Source of the DNA: Alphaproteobacteria bacterium
GTDB lineage: Bacteria; Pseudomonadota; Alphaproteobacteria; Rickettsiales; JABCZZ01
Assembly: GCA_013289445.1 (NCBI GenBank)
Contig: JABCZZ010000008.1
Coordinates: 1-52,051 of the forward strand
Length of the DNA stretch: 52,051 bases
Reading direction: 5' to 3'
A model generated the notes under the pieces. It saw only the letters and a list, made by a program, of their open reading frames with translations, did not search any database and was not told the DNA's origin. This document shows positions 25,949-36,200 of this stretch, one piece after another. The translations under genes were made by a program, and so were the position numbers. Within the stretch, counting starts at the first letter, position 1. Every line of letters starts with the position of its first letter.

Positions 25949-25994
25949 AGACCATATACGTCATGCGCTATACACCTCTGAGGGCGGATTTTTC

Positions 25995-26022
25995 TTGACT
26001 CCGCGTCGCTTCTGCCTAGTTT
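25995..26022 (+). promoter_or_regulatory. Candidate tRNA-Ala promoter
   Basis: TTGACT (25995-26000), a 16-base spacer and TAGTTT (26017-26022) lie 16 bases before the mature tRNA start. The -35 is near consensus and the -10 is weak. Confidence 0.45.
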
Positions 26023-26038
26023 TGCGGTTGCCGCGTGT

Positions 26039-26114
26039 GGGGGTGTAGCTCAGTTGGTAGAGCACTTGCTTTGCAAGCAAGATGTCATCGGTTCGATTCC
26101 GTTCACCTCCACCA
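26039..26114 (+). tRNA. tRNA-Ala (anticodon TGC)
   Basis: 76 bases with CCA encoded. The acceptor stem GGGGGTG pairs with CACCTCC with one G-U. The D arm is AGCTCAGTTGGTAGAGC, the anticodon stem-loop is CTTGC-TTTGCAA-GCAAG giving TGC, and the T arm is GGTTCGATTCC. No copy of its 3' end is visible elsewhere in the window. Confidence 0.96.
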
Positions 26115-26242
26115 CTCCTATAAACGATTGAAATATACGTGATTGTGAAATCGCGATATTTTTCCCGAATTAAAACATCTAAGTAATATCGTGTGGTTAG
26201 ACAGTTTGTATTGCGCTAGGATATAAGAGTATATCTTAAGAT

Positions 26243-26776
26243 ATGGATATGAAATCATTCGCTCTGGCTTTATTGCTTATGGCGGCTTGCCCTATGTGGG
26301 CTATGGCCAAACCTGAATCTGAAGTTTCGATGAATTTTCACCGCGCCAAAACTGACCCGGAAAGAGCGTTAGATGCAATTCTAAGCCGTGACAAAGATGA
26401 TGTGAATGTCTTTGAGTATCTTACGCGCCATACACCAGGTATAAAAACTACGGATTATGCAAATATGTTTACAGCAGCTTATAAGCAAGCTGTTACGGAT
26501 ATGGAAGCGCAGCAAGTTCAGGAGAACTGCGGAGGAAAGTATATCCAAGGTGAATTATGCGGTATCGATTTTAGTCCAGTCACTTGCGCACAGGATGTCA
26601 CGGATACATTTTACCTGTATCGTACAGAACAGATAAGCAAACGCGAGGCGATTATTGCTTATGCGTGGCCAAAGTCATTGCATGCATCAGCAACATACCG
26701 ATTACTTAAGAAAAATGGGCGTTGGAAGCTTGATGGAGTCATGTGCGCGGGTGGCGCAAAATTCAATATGGAATGA
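26243..26776 (+). CDS. Secreted Cys-containing protein, possible immunity partner of the adjacent amidase-like protein
   Basis: Encodes 177 residues, visibly more AT-rich than its neighbours. It has a signal peptide ending AMA. Four cysteines in the mature part (ENCGGKY, GELCGIDF, PVTCAQD, GVMCAGG) could form two disulfides. TFYLYRTEQISKREAIIAYAW and YRLLKKNGRWKLDGVMC resemble a small periplasmic beta domain. No family recognised. It converges on the amidase-like gene, with 8 bases between stop codons. An immunity role is inferred only from position and export. Confidence 0.6.
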   Translation: MDMKSFALALLLMAACPMWAMAKPESEVSMNFHRAKTDPERALDAILSRDKDDVNVFEYLTRHTPGIKTTDYANMFTAAYKQAVTDMEAQQVQENCGGKYIQGELCGIDFSPVTCAQDVTDTFYLYRTEQISKREAIIAYAWPKSLHASATYRLLKKNGRWKLDGVMCAGGAKFNME

Positions 26777-26784
26777 TTGTGCAG

Positions 26785-27522
26785 CTATTTTAATGGGTAA
26801 CGATATATAACATAGCTTGAACCGTAATCTTGATAATGCTGCCCAGGCCAGAATTGATTCTGTTTAAAATCTGAAATCCATTGTGTGCCGTCATACATCG
26901 CCATGTGGCCTGCCTGATTTGTTGATGTAGGATAGGTATCCATAACAACTACGTCACCTGACTGCGGTGCGTATCTAGCGGGAGGATAGGTGGCCGGCTG
27001 ATCGCCCGAATGCATACTACTTGCGACAGTTTCAAAGCCAGCATCTTCGAGTGAAGACCCAAAGTTTTTTGCATACCCATGACCACCGTTCGGTGCTTGA
27101 ACGTTAAATCCGCCTTCATTAAGTGCAGCTCTGACAACAGCCGCGCAGTTATGAGTTGAGCCTGATTTAGCCCTATTGCGAAGTGATTGAATCGCAGCAT
27201 TCATATCACCTCCGCTTGTCCATTGCCCACCGCCTGAATTGCCTGCGGGAACGCGCGGCTGGTCGAGGCTGTATTTGTGAGTCTGCGGCATGGCAAGCGC
27301 CAGCAGCATCTTGATCTTGGCGAGCGTGGGAACATGATTGGTATCGTGGGGGGTGCAATTGTCCCAGTCTTCTCTTTTTATTTCGACAAGTAATTGCTTC
27401 GCGCGATTAATGTAGCACAGCGATTCTGACGGCAGGACATGTAATACATCCTTGTTAAGCGGCAAGCCATCAAGCATGATGCCATCGGGCGTGACAACGA
27501 GTTTATTAAGCGATGTGTGCAT
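26785..27522 (-). CDS. CHAP/NlpC-P60-like amidase domain protein, possible effector
   Basis: Encodes 245 residues from the ATG at 27522; a TTG at 27597 would add 25 residues. Residues to about 85 are an unnamed N-terminal region. Then comes QPRVPAGNSGGGQWTSGG, a spacer often seen before toxin or phage-type enzymatic domains. The C-terminal domain has THNCAAVVRAALNEGGF (candidate nucleophile Cys) and NQAGHMAMYDGTQWISDF (candidate His), the order of CHAP/NlpC/P60 peptidoglycan amidases and some type VI effectors. No signal peptide, which would fit delivery by a secretion system. No ribosome site is clear. Confidence 0.65.
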   Translation of the reverse strand: MHTSLNKLVVTPDGIMLDGLPLNKDVLHVLPSESLCYINRAKQLLVEIKREDWDNCTPHDTNHVPTLAKIKMLLALAMPQTHKYSLDQPRVPAGNSGGGQWTSGGDMNAAIQSLRNRAKSGSTHNCAAVVRAALNEGGFNVQAPNGGHGYAKNFGSSLEDAGFETVASSMHSGDQPATYPPARYAPQSGDVVVMDTYPTSTNQAGHMAMYDGTQWISDFKQNQFWPGQHYQDYGSSYVIYRYPLK

Positions 27523-27568
27523 AATATATGATTCGGTTGCGAACTTATGGCATAAGAATGAATATACA

Positions 27569-27580
27569 GGGAATATTCCC
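27569..27580. promoter_or_regulatory. Palindrome upstream of the amidase-like gene
   Basis: GGGAATATTCCC is a perfect 12-bp palindrome 47 bases upstream of the chosen ATG. It could be an operator. No regulator is known. Confidence 0.3.
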
Positions 27581-27723
27581 GTATTGTCAATATGCAAAAT
27601 CCCGCAAAGACTTATGCGAGGGAGACCCGCTTCTCTATTATCTTGGTAATTCAGGACATCGGATCAGTGTTTAGGGTCTCAAGAAGAGTTCTCGAAAAAT
27701 TCGGTGAGACCTCCGCCAATTAC

Positions 27724-27984
27724 CTAGCGGCGATGTCCGTCATAAACGTCATGTCTTGCTTCCACATGCTCTGCGCGGTGGCGTTCCTGCCAGTAGCGGA
27801 AGTCATGCCCACGATGCGCGGGATCATAATAGGTAGGATACGGTGAGACATACACCGGTGCAGGTGCTGCAACATATGCCGGGCCTCCCAGCGAAAGATC
27901 GACATTCACTTCGGCCGTAGCGGCGGCGGCACCCAACAGATAAAAAACCGCGCTGCTTAACAGTATTTTCTTTGTGATAGTCAT
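27724..27984 (-). CDS. Secreted PXPV-type protein, paralogue of the His/Asp-rich protein
   Basis: Encodes 86 residues from the ATG at 27984 (GGAG 7 bases upstream). The signal peptide MTITKKILLSSAVFYLLGAAAATA and mature start EVNVDLSLGG align closely with the protein at 3130-3486. A Pro/Val/Tyr segment (PAPVYVSPYP) and a basic, His-containing end (HRAEHVEARHD) follow. Function is unknown; the shared front end points to a duplicated secreted family with different tails. Confidence 0.75.
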   Translation of the reverse strand: MTITKKILLSSAVFYLLGAAAATAEVNVDLSLGGPAYVAAPAPVYVSPYPTYYDPAHRGHDFRYWQERHRAEHVEARHDVYDGHRR

Positions 27985-28092
27985 GGCAGACTCCATTTAA
28001 TTATGAGCGTTACTTTTGCAGTCTGTCCTGTTGATTATAAAAATGCCGTATGGTTCTCGCTGCCACCAGACTGGCCTGAGACTAACCTGTTG

Positions 28093-29370
28093 TTAATCCT
28101 TGTCTGAAACCGGTATTTTCTGAGGCCCTGCCGTACAGGAAATGAGCAGGCCGAATACCAGCCAGAACGGGGGCGATCCCCAAGGGGAAAGAAAACTGGT
28201 GGAAGGCGCCAATGGCCACAGATGCAAAATCATGCCGACGATGAGGCCAATAAAGCGGGGATCACGTTTCATCGCTGACCAGCAATTCCTGCATTCTGTC
28301 GCCACCGCGGCAAGCATTACCAGAAAAATGCCAAGCCCGATGATGCCATTTTCAATCAGCCACTCGATATAAATATTGTGAGGATGGGTATTGCACACAT
28401 TCATATCTATCGGAATGCCCGCATAGACTTCGGGGCAGACAATACGAAAATGTCCCGTACCCACGCCGAAGACCGGATATTTGGCGGCAATATGCATATC
28501 GCTTGCAAACAGAAGGCCATAAGAACTTTGCTGCCAGTGTGAAAGTACGCCAATAGTCGAAAGCACCTGGCGTTCAAACAGCTTGGTATCTGCGGCCATC
28601 AACGCCGCAAAAAGCAGCAAGACCACTACGGCACCACCCACTATATATCGCTTGTGAAATGGCAGAAGAAAAATTACCAAAACCCAACCCAGCAGCAATA
28701 ACATGCATGCCATGCGTTCACCCGACGTGATAATAGCGGCGATCACAAGCAGGTTGGCCAGAATGCCCACCATCAGCTCGCGCCGCTGTTTGATGGCGCC
28801 GTAAGCGTTTATCAGTAACGGAAGACAGGCCGGAAAAAACAACCATGTCAGTATAATCCCCAAAATCGGCTGACGGAAGGGACCGGTAAGACGTAACATG
28901 GAGTATGTCATGACAATGGCGGGACGCCCAATAATATCGCGGCCCGCTATCAATTGCAGCAGGCCGTCAGCTGCAGCGAACACCACCGCAACCGTAAGAA
29001 CCATAAAAAATCGTTCGCGCGTTTTTTCGTGCTGCAACGTCCAGTAAGCAAGCGCGGCAGCAAAAATGGCATAACGTATAAAAGGCAGCACGCGCTTTAA
29101 GGCCTGCGCCGGCTGTTCGGCAAACAATCCGCGCGCAATCATATAAAGCCAGAGCACCGCAAACGCTATCAGCCATGGCCTGCGACACCACTGCCCATCG
29201 CGAGTGAGCAACGAATGCACAAGAAACAACAACCCCACGAGCGTGAGTCCGATGTCAGCTGCCACATGGCCTGCAAGCAATATCAGCGGGAAAAATATTG
29301 TTATCCAGGAAGCGATGCCGGCGATAAGAATATCGAACGAGGTATAGGTGTATCCATAGGTCTTCGGCAT
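28093..29370 (-). CDS. O-antigen ligase family (WaaL-like) membrane protein
   Basis: Encodes 425 residues from the ATG at 29370 (AGGA 7 bases upstream). It has about eleven membrane segments and the periplasmic motif NTHPHNIYIEWLIENG, whose H-x-H/HN block is typical of the Wzy_C/WaaL O-antigen ligase superfamily. GHFRIVCPEVYAG precedes it. It would transfer O-antigen or a related polymer to lipid A-core, or attach glycans to proteins. No other LPS gene is adjacent. Confidence 0.85.
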   Translation of the reverse strand: MPKTYGYTYTSFDILIAGIASWITIFFPLILLAGHVAADIGLTLVGLLFLVHSLLTRDGQWCRRPWLIAFAVLWLYMIARGLFAEQPAQALKRVLPFIRYAIFAAALAYWTLQHEKTRERFFMVLTVAVVFAAADGLLQLIAGRDIIGRPAIVMTYSMLRLTGPFRQPILGIILTWLFFPACLPLLINAYGAIKQRRELMVGILANLLVIAAIITSGERMACMLLLLGWVLVIFLLPFHKRYIVGGAVVVLLLFAALMAADTKLFERQVLSTIGVLSHWQQSSYGLLFASDMHIAAKYPVFGVGTGHFRIVCPEVYAGIPIDMNVCNTHPHNIYIEWLIENGIIGLGIFLVMLAAVATECRNCWSAMKRDPRFIGLIVGMILHLWPLAPSTSFLSPWGSPPFWLVFGLLISCTAGPQKIPVSDKD

Positions 29371-29596
29371 GTATTTTCCTGAAGCTGGCGACTGCAACAA
29401 CGCCGTAATATAACCACGCCTTTTATGCTTACAACGTTATTCGGACAAGGCGCTCTTATTGCACAAATAATTATGTTTTTCACACGGGAAATATCTAAAA
29501 TTTTAGGAAAATTGTCTGTATTCTGGCGCCTAGATATTAATACGCTCCTCCTATATAATTAATGACTATTAATAATTATAAATTTTGGGGAGGCTT

Positions 29597-30229
29597 ATGT
29601 CGTATTGTGCCAACACCACGAAGTACTCATCATTAGCATTTATAATTTGCATGTCGGTATCTGCGCCGGTCTGGGCAGCGGATGATGATGCAAGCGTGTT
29701 GGCAAATGCGATGAATACGATGACTGCCACCGCCGACAATGCATTAAACGATATGCAAAATTCTTATGGTGTTGCGCAGGCAGCGAGTCATAGTGCGGAC
29801 GGCGCGCTAACCAATGATAACGACGGCGATGTGGCAAATAACAACGGCGGCACCATGGATACGATCGGTGATACCACTCCGTTGGGATACACTGATAGCG
29901 ATAGTGCCGTGGCGGATGCAGGCACCTCAGGTGGCACTGGCACGGTAGCAAGCAATGGTGGCGGCGGCACGACGGCAGTTCCCCTTAATGAGCATGTCTC
30001 TCAAATGGCGCAAGAGCCTGCGAAGCATGACCAGATGCTTGCCTATAATCATAAAAACGGTCAAAAAAATTCGGGCAACCGATATTCTCATCCCCGCAGT
30101 CGTTATGCCCATTCAGGCAGCAGAACGCTAAGTTCTCACTTCCCATTCGCCAGCCCTTTACGATCCAATCCATTTGCACAGGCCAGGTTGTCGGCAAGAA
30201 CGCATTCGGTTCAGCACAAACATATCTAG
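29597..30229 (+). CDS. Secreted low-complexity protein (210 aa)
   Basis: Start at the ATG at 29597; GGGGAGG lies 3 bases before it. A signal peptide ending PVWA leads to a mature chain rich in Asn, Asp, Gly, Ala and Ser (DNDGDVANNNGGTMDTIGD), with a basic His/Arg/Ser C-terminus. No family recognised. Its stop is 23 bases before the left end of the integrated element, so before integration it would have stood next to the tRNA-Glu gene. Confidence 0.65.
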   Translation: MSYCANTTKYSSLAFIICMSVSAPVWAADDDASVLANAMNTMTATADNALNDMQNSYGVAQAASHSADGALTNDNDGDVANNNGGTMDTIGDTTPLGYTDSDSAVADAGTSGGTGTVASNGGGGTTAVPLNEHVSQMAQEPAKHDQMLAYNHKNGQKNSGNRYSHPRSRYAHSGSRTLSSHFPFASPLRSNPFAQARLSARTHSVQHKHI

Positions 30230-30252
30230 CGGCTCAGCCGACGATTGATATA

Positions 30253-30265
30253 AGTATGGCGACCC
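30253..30265 (+). other. attL, left copy of the 13-bp direct repeat
   Basis: AGTATGGCGACCC, followed by TTA where the tRNA copy has CTA, so 15 of 16 bases match. TGCAC at 30270-30274 would form an inverted repeat with GTGCA at 42693-42697 in the excised attP, as expected of serine recombinase sites. The next stop in the recombinase frame is at 30347-30349. Confidence 0.7.
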
Positions 30266-30488
30266 TTATTGCACACATTGCGAACTAAGCATTATCAGGA
30301 AGTCATCGCGCTTGGGAAACAGGTTTTAGAGTTTAAGCAAGTGGCTTAATCATAGTCATTCCAAATGTCGTTCACATTTGTGTATATTATGTAAGCGTAA
30401 ACCAACATAATGATTACCCCCAACAACCACCAAAGATACTCGCGCTTTGCAAGTAAGATTGATTTAATTTTGTGTTTAAGAGGGTCAA

Positions 30489-32009
30489 TCACTGTTTGCC
30501 ATCCGGCTCGATTGAACGTCGCAATACCGCAATAATGGCAGGCTGAGGCTGGCGGATAGGTGGAATCGACTGATACTTCTCCCAGCCGCTCCCGAGCGCC
30601 TTATAGAGCGTTATGAACTGTTCCGCAGCCGTTTGCTCGGCAATGACATATTGCTGTTCCAAATCGTATTGCTGCCGCTGGGCGTCGATCACATTCAGGG
30701 AATCAGTAAGCCCACGATCATAGCGTTGTGAGGCAAGGCTTACAGCTTGCCCACTCGCCTCCAGCGCCTGCGAAAGGTTTTTTAGGCGATCCTGCTGGGC
30801 AGCATAGGCGCTCGTGGCCGTATCCACTTCACTAACGGCATTCAGTATCTTTTGCTTATAGTTGATCAGCATTGCATGCGTATTCAGATCGGCAATGTTG
30901 ACTTGCGCATCGAGCGTACCGAAATCAAGCAAAGGAATACTCACAGATGGGCCAAGCGACCATATAAAGCTATTTGCTACGGGTGAAAGACCAAACCCTT
31001 GGTTTTGATAGCCAACCCCTCCTGTAAGCGAGAAATGCGGGAACAGGTTGGCCGTGGCAACGCCTACCCGCGCTGTGGCTCCTGCCAGTTCGCGCTCTGC
31101 TTCATGAATGTCTGGCCTATTACGCAATAAATCAAGCGGCACCCCCGTCTGCAGTTTTTCTGGTACACGCGGAACTGGGCCAGATTTTGCCAGTTCTTTC
31201 GCCATGTTTTCGGGAAACTCCCCGCATAATACGGCAATCGTAAACTGCGAGGCGCTTATCTGTGCGCCCAGAGGGGCGCTTTGTGCTTTGAGTGTAGCAA
31301 GTTGCCGCTGGGCCAGTGTCAAATCAAGCCCATTGGTAATGCCACGATCATAGCGTTGCTGAACAACGTCGGCATATTGCTTCATGGTGTCGATATTTTG
31401 GTTCAATACTTTTTGTTGCATTTGCAGGCTGCGCATATCCGTGTATGCACGCACCACATCCGCGACGATGGTAATAAGTACGTTATTGCGTGCTGCCGTT
31501 TTAGCTTCCGTGTCATAATGCGCTGCTTCTGCTTCGCGGCGGTATTTGCCAAAAAGATCGAGTTCCCACCCGGCATCGAAACCGTAAATCTGGTTAACAT
31601 GCGTAAGTTTCTCGGTATTCTCGCCGGAAATAAGAGTCTGAGCAGCACGTCCGCGTGCCAGATCGCTTCCGGTTCCATTTGCGCCACCCCCGCTGGCCTC
31701 TACTTCCGGAAGCTGTTCTCCCAACACTACGGCTTCCTGCTCTCTCGCCTGTTGCAGGCGGGTTAAGGCTATATCCAGATCAGGGTTTGCTTTTATGGCA
31801 CGGTCAACCAGCCCACTCAGCGTGTCATCACCAAATGCCTTCCACCACTCTGCAGCATCTATGGCAGGTGTGCTTTTATCCTTTTGTGCGTCAGCAAAAG
31901 TTTCTGGCAACTTCATTTGTGGCACATGATAGTCGGGGCCGACCTTGCAACCCGCAAGCGCAAGACATAACAGCCCTATGCATATCTTATTTGGAAGACG
32001 TGACAGCAT
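30489..32009 (-). CDS. NodT-family RND outer-membrane efflux lipoprotein
   Basis: Encodes 506 residues from the ATG at 32009 (AGGAA 7 bases upstream), with lipobox LAGC and acylated Cys21. It continues KVGPDYHVPQMKLPETF, the standard start of NodT/OprM-type proteins, and carries two OEP repeats with LQQAREQEAVVLGEQLPEVE and RPDIHEAERELAGATARVGV. It forms the trimeric outer-membrane channel of the tripartite pump. Its start overlaps the end of the adaptor gene by 23 bases. It is cargo of the integrated element. Confidence 0.92.
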   Translation of the reverse strand: MLSRLPNKICIGLLCLALAGCKVGPDYHVPQMKLPETFADAQKDKSTPAIDAAEWWKAFGDDTLSGLVDRAIKANPDLDIALTRLQQAREQEAVVLGEQLPEVEASGGGANGTGSDLARGRAAQTLISGENTEKLTHVNQIYGFDAGWELDLFGKYRREAEAAHYDTEAKTAARNNVLITIVADVVRAYTDMRSLQMQQKVLNQNIDTMKQYADVVQQRYDRGITNGLDLTLAQRQLATLKAQSAPLGAQISASQFTIAVLCGEFPENMAKELAKSGPVPRVPEKLQTGVPLDLLRNRPDIHEAERELAGATARVGVATANLFPHFSLTGGVGYQNQGFGLSPVANSFIWSLGPSVSIPLLDFGTLDAQVNIADLNTHAMLINYKQKILNAVSEVDTATSAYAAQQDRLKNLSQALEASGQAVSLASQRYDRGLTDSLNVIDAQRQQYDLEQQYVIAEQTAAEQFITLYKALGSGWEKYQSIPPIRQPQPAIIAVLRRSIEPDGKQ

Positions 32010-33216
32010 TTTTACTTTCCTGAGAATCACTAACTGTGACCTTCTCTCCTTCGGCAATCTGATTGCTGATATTTAGTGCGACCTTATCGTCTGCTGAAAT
32101 CCCTGAATTGATCTCGACAATATTGCCATCGTCACGGGCGATACCTACTTTATGAAAATGCACGCGGGTGTCCTTATCCACCACAGCAACCTCGGGGCCA
32201 GAGTTGCGAAACACCAGCGCAGCAGCAGGAACCTGTAACAAGCCCACGCTGGGCATATCAAAACTTACATCGACATACATTCCCGGCGACAACGCCCTAT
32301 CATCATTCGCAATATCCACTTCGACACGCAGCGTTCTGGCCTGTGGGTTGATGGCTTCGGCGGTACGGGCAACTTTTCCACGAAAAATGCGATCTGGAAT
32401 GCTACCTGCGCTTATTTGGGCGCTCACGCCTGCTTTCATATCACTTGCTGCATCCTGCGGCACATCAACAAAAACGCGGATTGGGTGGTTTCTTGACATA
32501 CGGTAAAGCGGTGTAGTATTGGCTCCGCTACCTGCGGTCACCAGATTACCTATATCGATGCGGCGTTCTGTGATTCTGCCATCATACGGCGCAGTTACCT
32601 GCTTGAATTTGGTCAGCACTGTGTAGCGATCAACCTCCGCCTTATCGAGAGTCACCTGCGCCTCTGCTTCGTTCAGTTCCGCAACCGCGCTGTTATAACC
32701 CGCTTTCTTAGCTTCGCGTTCCTGTTCAGACACCACGCCCTTGGGTGCATCCTTCCAACGGGCATAGGTTGTTTTAGCAAATTCAGCTTCCGCTTGGCGA
32801 GCCTTCACCAAAGCCTCTGCTGCCTTGAGTTTTGCTTGAGCAGCATTAAGCTGTGCATCAAGATCGGGTGTCTCGATAGTGGCAAGGACTTGCCCCTTTT
32901 TTACATGGTCTCCAATATCCGCATTCCACTTTGCGACATAGCCATCCACTCGCGCGTAGATAATGCTCTCATACCATGAAGCTGTCTCTCCCGGCAGTTT
33001 CAGGGGTAGCGTAGACGGTGCTTTCTTAACAGTGATTACATCCACAAGAGCTGCAGCACCTGCGGATTTTTCCGTGTCTGCTGACAGACTGCTTTCATGA
33101 AACGACTTGGTGAAATGAACAATCATAAAGCCCACGATAAGTACAGCAAACACTATGAGTGCTGCGCGGCGTATTTTTCTACCTGTCTGCTGCACCGAGT
33201 GTTCATGGGGTTGCAT
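31987..33216 (-). CDS. RND efflux periplasmic adaptor (membrane-fusion protein)
   Basis: Encodes 409 residues from the ATG at 33216, with a GAGGGAG ribosome site. An N-terminal membrane anchor (about 18-38) precedes the lipoyl half-motif GYVAKWNADIGDHVKKGQVL, a coiled-coil hairpin with repeated Ala/Glu (about 125-190), a second lipoyl half (KQVTAPYDGRITERRIDIGN) and the beta-barrel and membrane-proximal domains. It links the RND pump to the NodT channel. It overlaps both neighbours: 14 bases with the pump gene and 23 with nodT. Confidence 0.92.
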   Translation of the reverse strand: MQPHEHSVQQTGRKIRRAALIVFAVLIVGFMIVHFTKSFHESSLSADTEKSAGAAALVDVITVKKAPSTLPLKLPGETASWYESIIYARVDGYVAKWNADIGDHVKKGQVLATIETPDLDAQLNAAQAKLKAAEALVKARQAEAEFAKTTYARWKDAPKGVVSEQEREAKKAGYNSAVAELNEAEAQVTLDKAEVDRYTVLTKFKQVTAPYDGRITERRIDIGNLVTAGSGANTTPLYRMSRNHPIRVFVDVPQDAASDMKAGVSAQISAGSIPDRIFRGKVARTAEAINPQARTLRVEVDIANDDRALSPGMYVDVSFDMPSVGLLQVPAAALVFRNSGPEVAVVDKDTRVHFHKVGIARDDGNIVEINSGISADDKVALNISNQIAEGEKVTVSDSQESKNAVTSSK

Positions 33217-36200
33217 GGGAATCTCCCTCAAGCGAATGGTTAAAAGGTGCGCGCAATTTATGAGGTAGCAGTCGGTACATCACCGGCACAAACACCAGTG
33301 TGGCAAACGTGGCAAATAGAAGGCCTCCGATGACGGCACGGGCCAGCGGCGCATTCTGTTCGCCGCCTTCACCTACGCCCAACGCCATAGGAATCATGCC
33401 CAAAATCATCGCGCCTGCCGTCATCAGCACAGGGCGCAGGCGGGTATAACCTGCAACTTCGGCAGCAACCCATGCATCATCACCCGCATCCATTCTCTGG
33501 TTAGCAAAGGTCACGACCAAAATGCTGTTGGCTGTGGTAAGGCCGATGCACATGAGTGTTCCCATAAGTGCGGGTACGCTGAGATGCGTTTGTGTAAGGT
33601 AGAGCATCCACATGACGCCGCCGAGTGCGAAAGGCACCGCCAGCAGCACGATTAACGGGTCAATCCAACTTTGGAAATTAATGACCAGAAACAGGTAAAC
33701 CAGTATTACCGCAAAGGCCATGCCCGAAAACAGCCCGTTATAGCTGCTACGCATCGTTTCTGCCTGTCCGCTGAGTGCCACCGAGATCGCTTTGGATGGA
33801 TCGGGCTGGTCGGCAGCTATCACTTTGTCGATGTCATTTGCAACGGAGTTGAGATCGCGTCCCTGCACATCGGCATCGACATCAAACACCGGACGGATGT
33901 TATATTGCGAAAGTACCATCGGCACGGTAGCGCGGTTAAATTTTGCCACATTCATCAGAAGCTGCCCCCTCGTATGGTTGCCGTCCACTGTCACGGGCAT
34001 TGACCATAAGTCCTGAGCCGAGTTGATGCGGTAAGTGGGGGATTGAACCACGAGCGGATAGCTCACATTATTGCGCGGATCGACCCAGAAATTGGGCATC
34101 GTCTGGGCGCTGGAATTGGTAGTCACCAGCACGTTGCTTGCAGTTGTTTGCTGATTAAGACCAAATTGAGTAGCAAGCGTGCGGTCAAGATCGACGTTGA
34201 GCGAAGGAGCATCCGGCACTTGAAATATATGGGCATCAACAACGCCTGCGACAGATTTCAGATCATGCGTGAGCTTTACAGCAAGCGCGTAAGTTTCTTC
34301 TTCCTTCGGGCCAGAAATACGCAAGTCAATAGGAGCTGGCTGGCCAAAATTAAGCACTTGATCGACAATATCGGCAGGCTGGAAGAAAAACTGCAGTCCG
34401 GCAAAGCGTTTGGGTAATTCGTTTCGAAGTTCTGCCATTAATTTTGCGGTCGGCGTGTGGCTTTCTTTCAGCGAAATAAGGATTTCGCCATCCATAGGGC
34501 CAATCGTAGCCGAATCGCTAAGCGCGATATTAATACCGCTATAAGGCAGTCCTATATTGTCTAAGATGACATCAATTTGTTCATTCCCTACGATCTGACG
34601 AATGGTTTTTTCTACTTGAGCAAATTCTGTTTGGGTCTGCTCCAGCCTTGTCCCCGGTGGTGTGCGTACATGCAGACGCATCTGGCCTGCATCTACTTGT
34701 GGGAAAAAGTCTCTTCCCAGTGCAGGAAACAGGAGCAATGAAACCAGCATCAAAATGCCGAAGAAAAGTACTGTCTGGCGCGGCTCTGACAATGTCCAAC
34801 CGAGGTAATGCCGGTAGGTTTCACGAAACGAATGAAATCCTTCTTCAAATTGCCGGTGAATGGAACTGAATATATTATGCAACTTGGTAGGTGGCGTTGA
34901 GAGCCATTCAGAATCATCGTGAGCCACTGCTGCGCTGCGTATGAGGTATTTAAATAACACCGGCACCAGCGTGAAAGAAAGGGCGAGACTTGCCACCAAC
35001 GACACACAGACGGAAAGAGAGAGCGGCGAGAAAAGGTATTTGGCAGTCCCTTCCAGCAGGAATATCGGAACAAATACGATACAGATGCAGAGCGTCGAAA
35101 GTACCGTCGGGACAGCCACTTCCCCGGCTCCATGTATAATGGAATCTTCCAACGGATTACCCTCATGCAGGTGGCGCTCAATGTTTTCAATCACCACTGT
35201 GCCGTTATCGACCAGAATACCCACCGCAAGAGCAAAGCCCCCAAGTGTCATGGTATTGAGTGTCTGCCCACCGCAATACATCACCAGCACTGCGGTGATA
35301 ATTGAGAGCGGAATGGAAGCAAGAATAATCAGCGTAAGCCGCCAGTTTCCAAGGAACAAAAGAATCATCATGGCAGTAAGACCCGCTGCCATTGCACCAC
35401 CCATGATGACGCTGTTAAGTGCAGCCTTAACGAAAATCGACTGATCGAAAATGGCTTTAATAGATACGCTGGCTGGCAAAACCTTTTTAATATCAACCAG
35501 CGCCTCACGGACACCATCTATAACCGCCAACGTTGAGACACCTCCGGTTTTGCGAATGGTCATAAGCGCACCCGGCGTACCATTGACAGAAACAGAGTTA
35601 GTCTGAACCTGAAAGCCGTCATGCACATGGGCAACATCTCGCATGAACACCGTTTTTCCGTTCACTTCCTTGATTGGAAAGGTATTGATGACGTCGATAA
35701 CATCGGGGCTGTTATTCATTGAAAGCGTATAGTCCTTTGAGCCTATCTTGACGTCGCCTGCAGGCAGAATGACATTTTGATGCTGCAAGGCTTCGCTGAC
35801 ATCCGAGGGTGATAACCCGCGCGATTGTAATGCTTGCTGGTCAATATCTGCCATGATGACGCGCGGTTTGCCGCCATAGGGGTAAGGCACCTCTGCCCCG
35901 TGGACAACAGCCAGAGCGGGCCGGATGATGTTCTGACCCAGATCGTTAAGTTTTGTGTCCGGCAGTGCGTTACTGGACAGGCTCAACTGGATGATGGGAA
36001 CATCGGTAGCGCCGTAACGCAACACCAACGGTGGCGTGATACCTGGTGGCATGTATTTAAGTACTACAAGCGCACTGCTTGCCAGCTGCGAGACAGCGCG
36101 TGTGACGTCTGCACCTTCATGCAGATAGACCTTTTCAACACCCACGCCGTCATAGCTGGTGGCCTCAATGTGGGAAATATCATCCACCAGTGACGCCATC

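Noticed and set aside
26039..26114. tRNA-Ala as an island integration site
   Set aside because: I found no repeat of its 3' end and no recombinase nearby.
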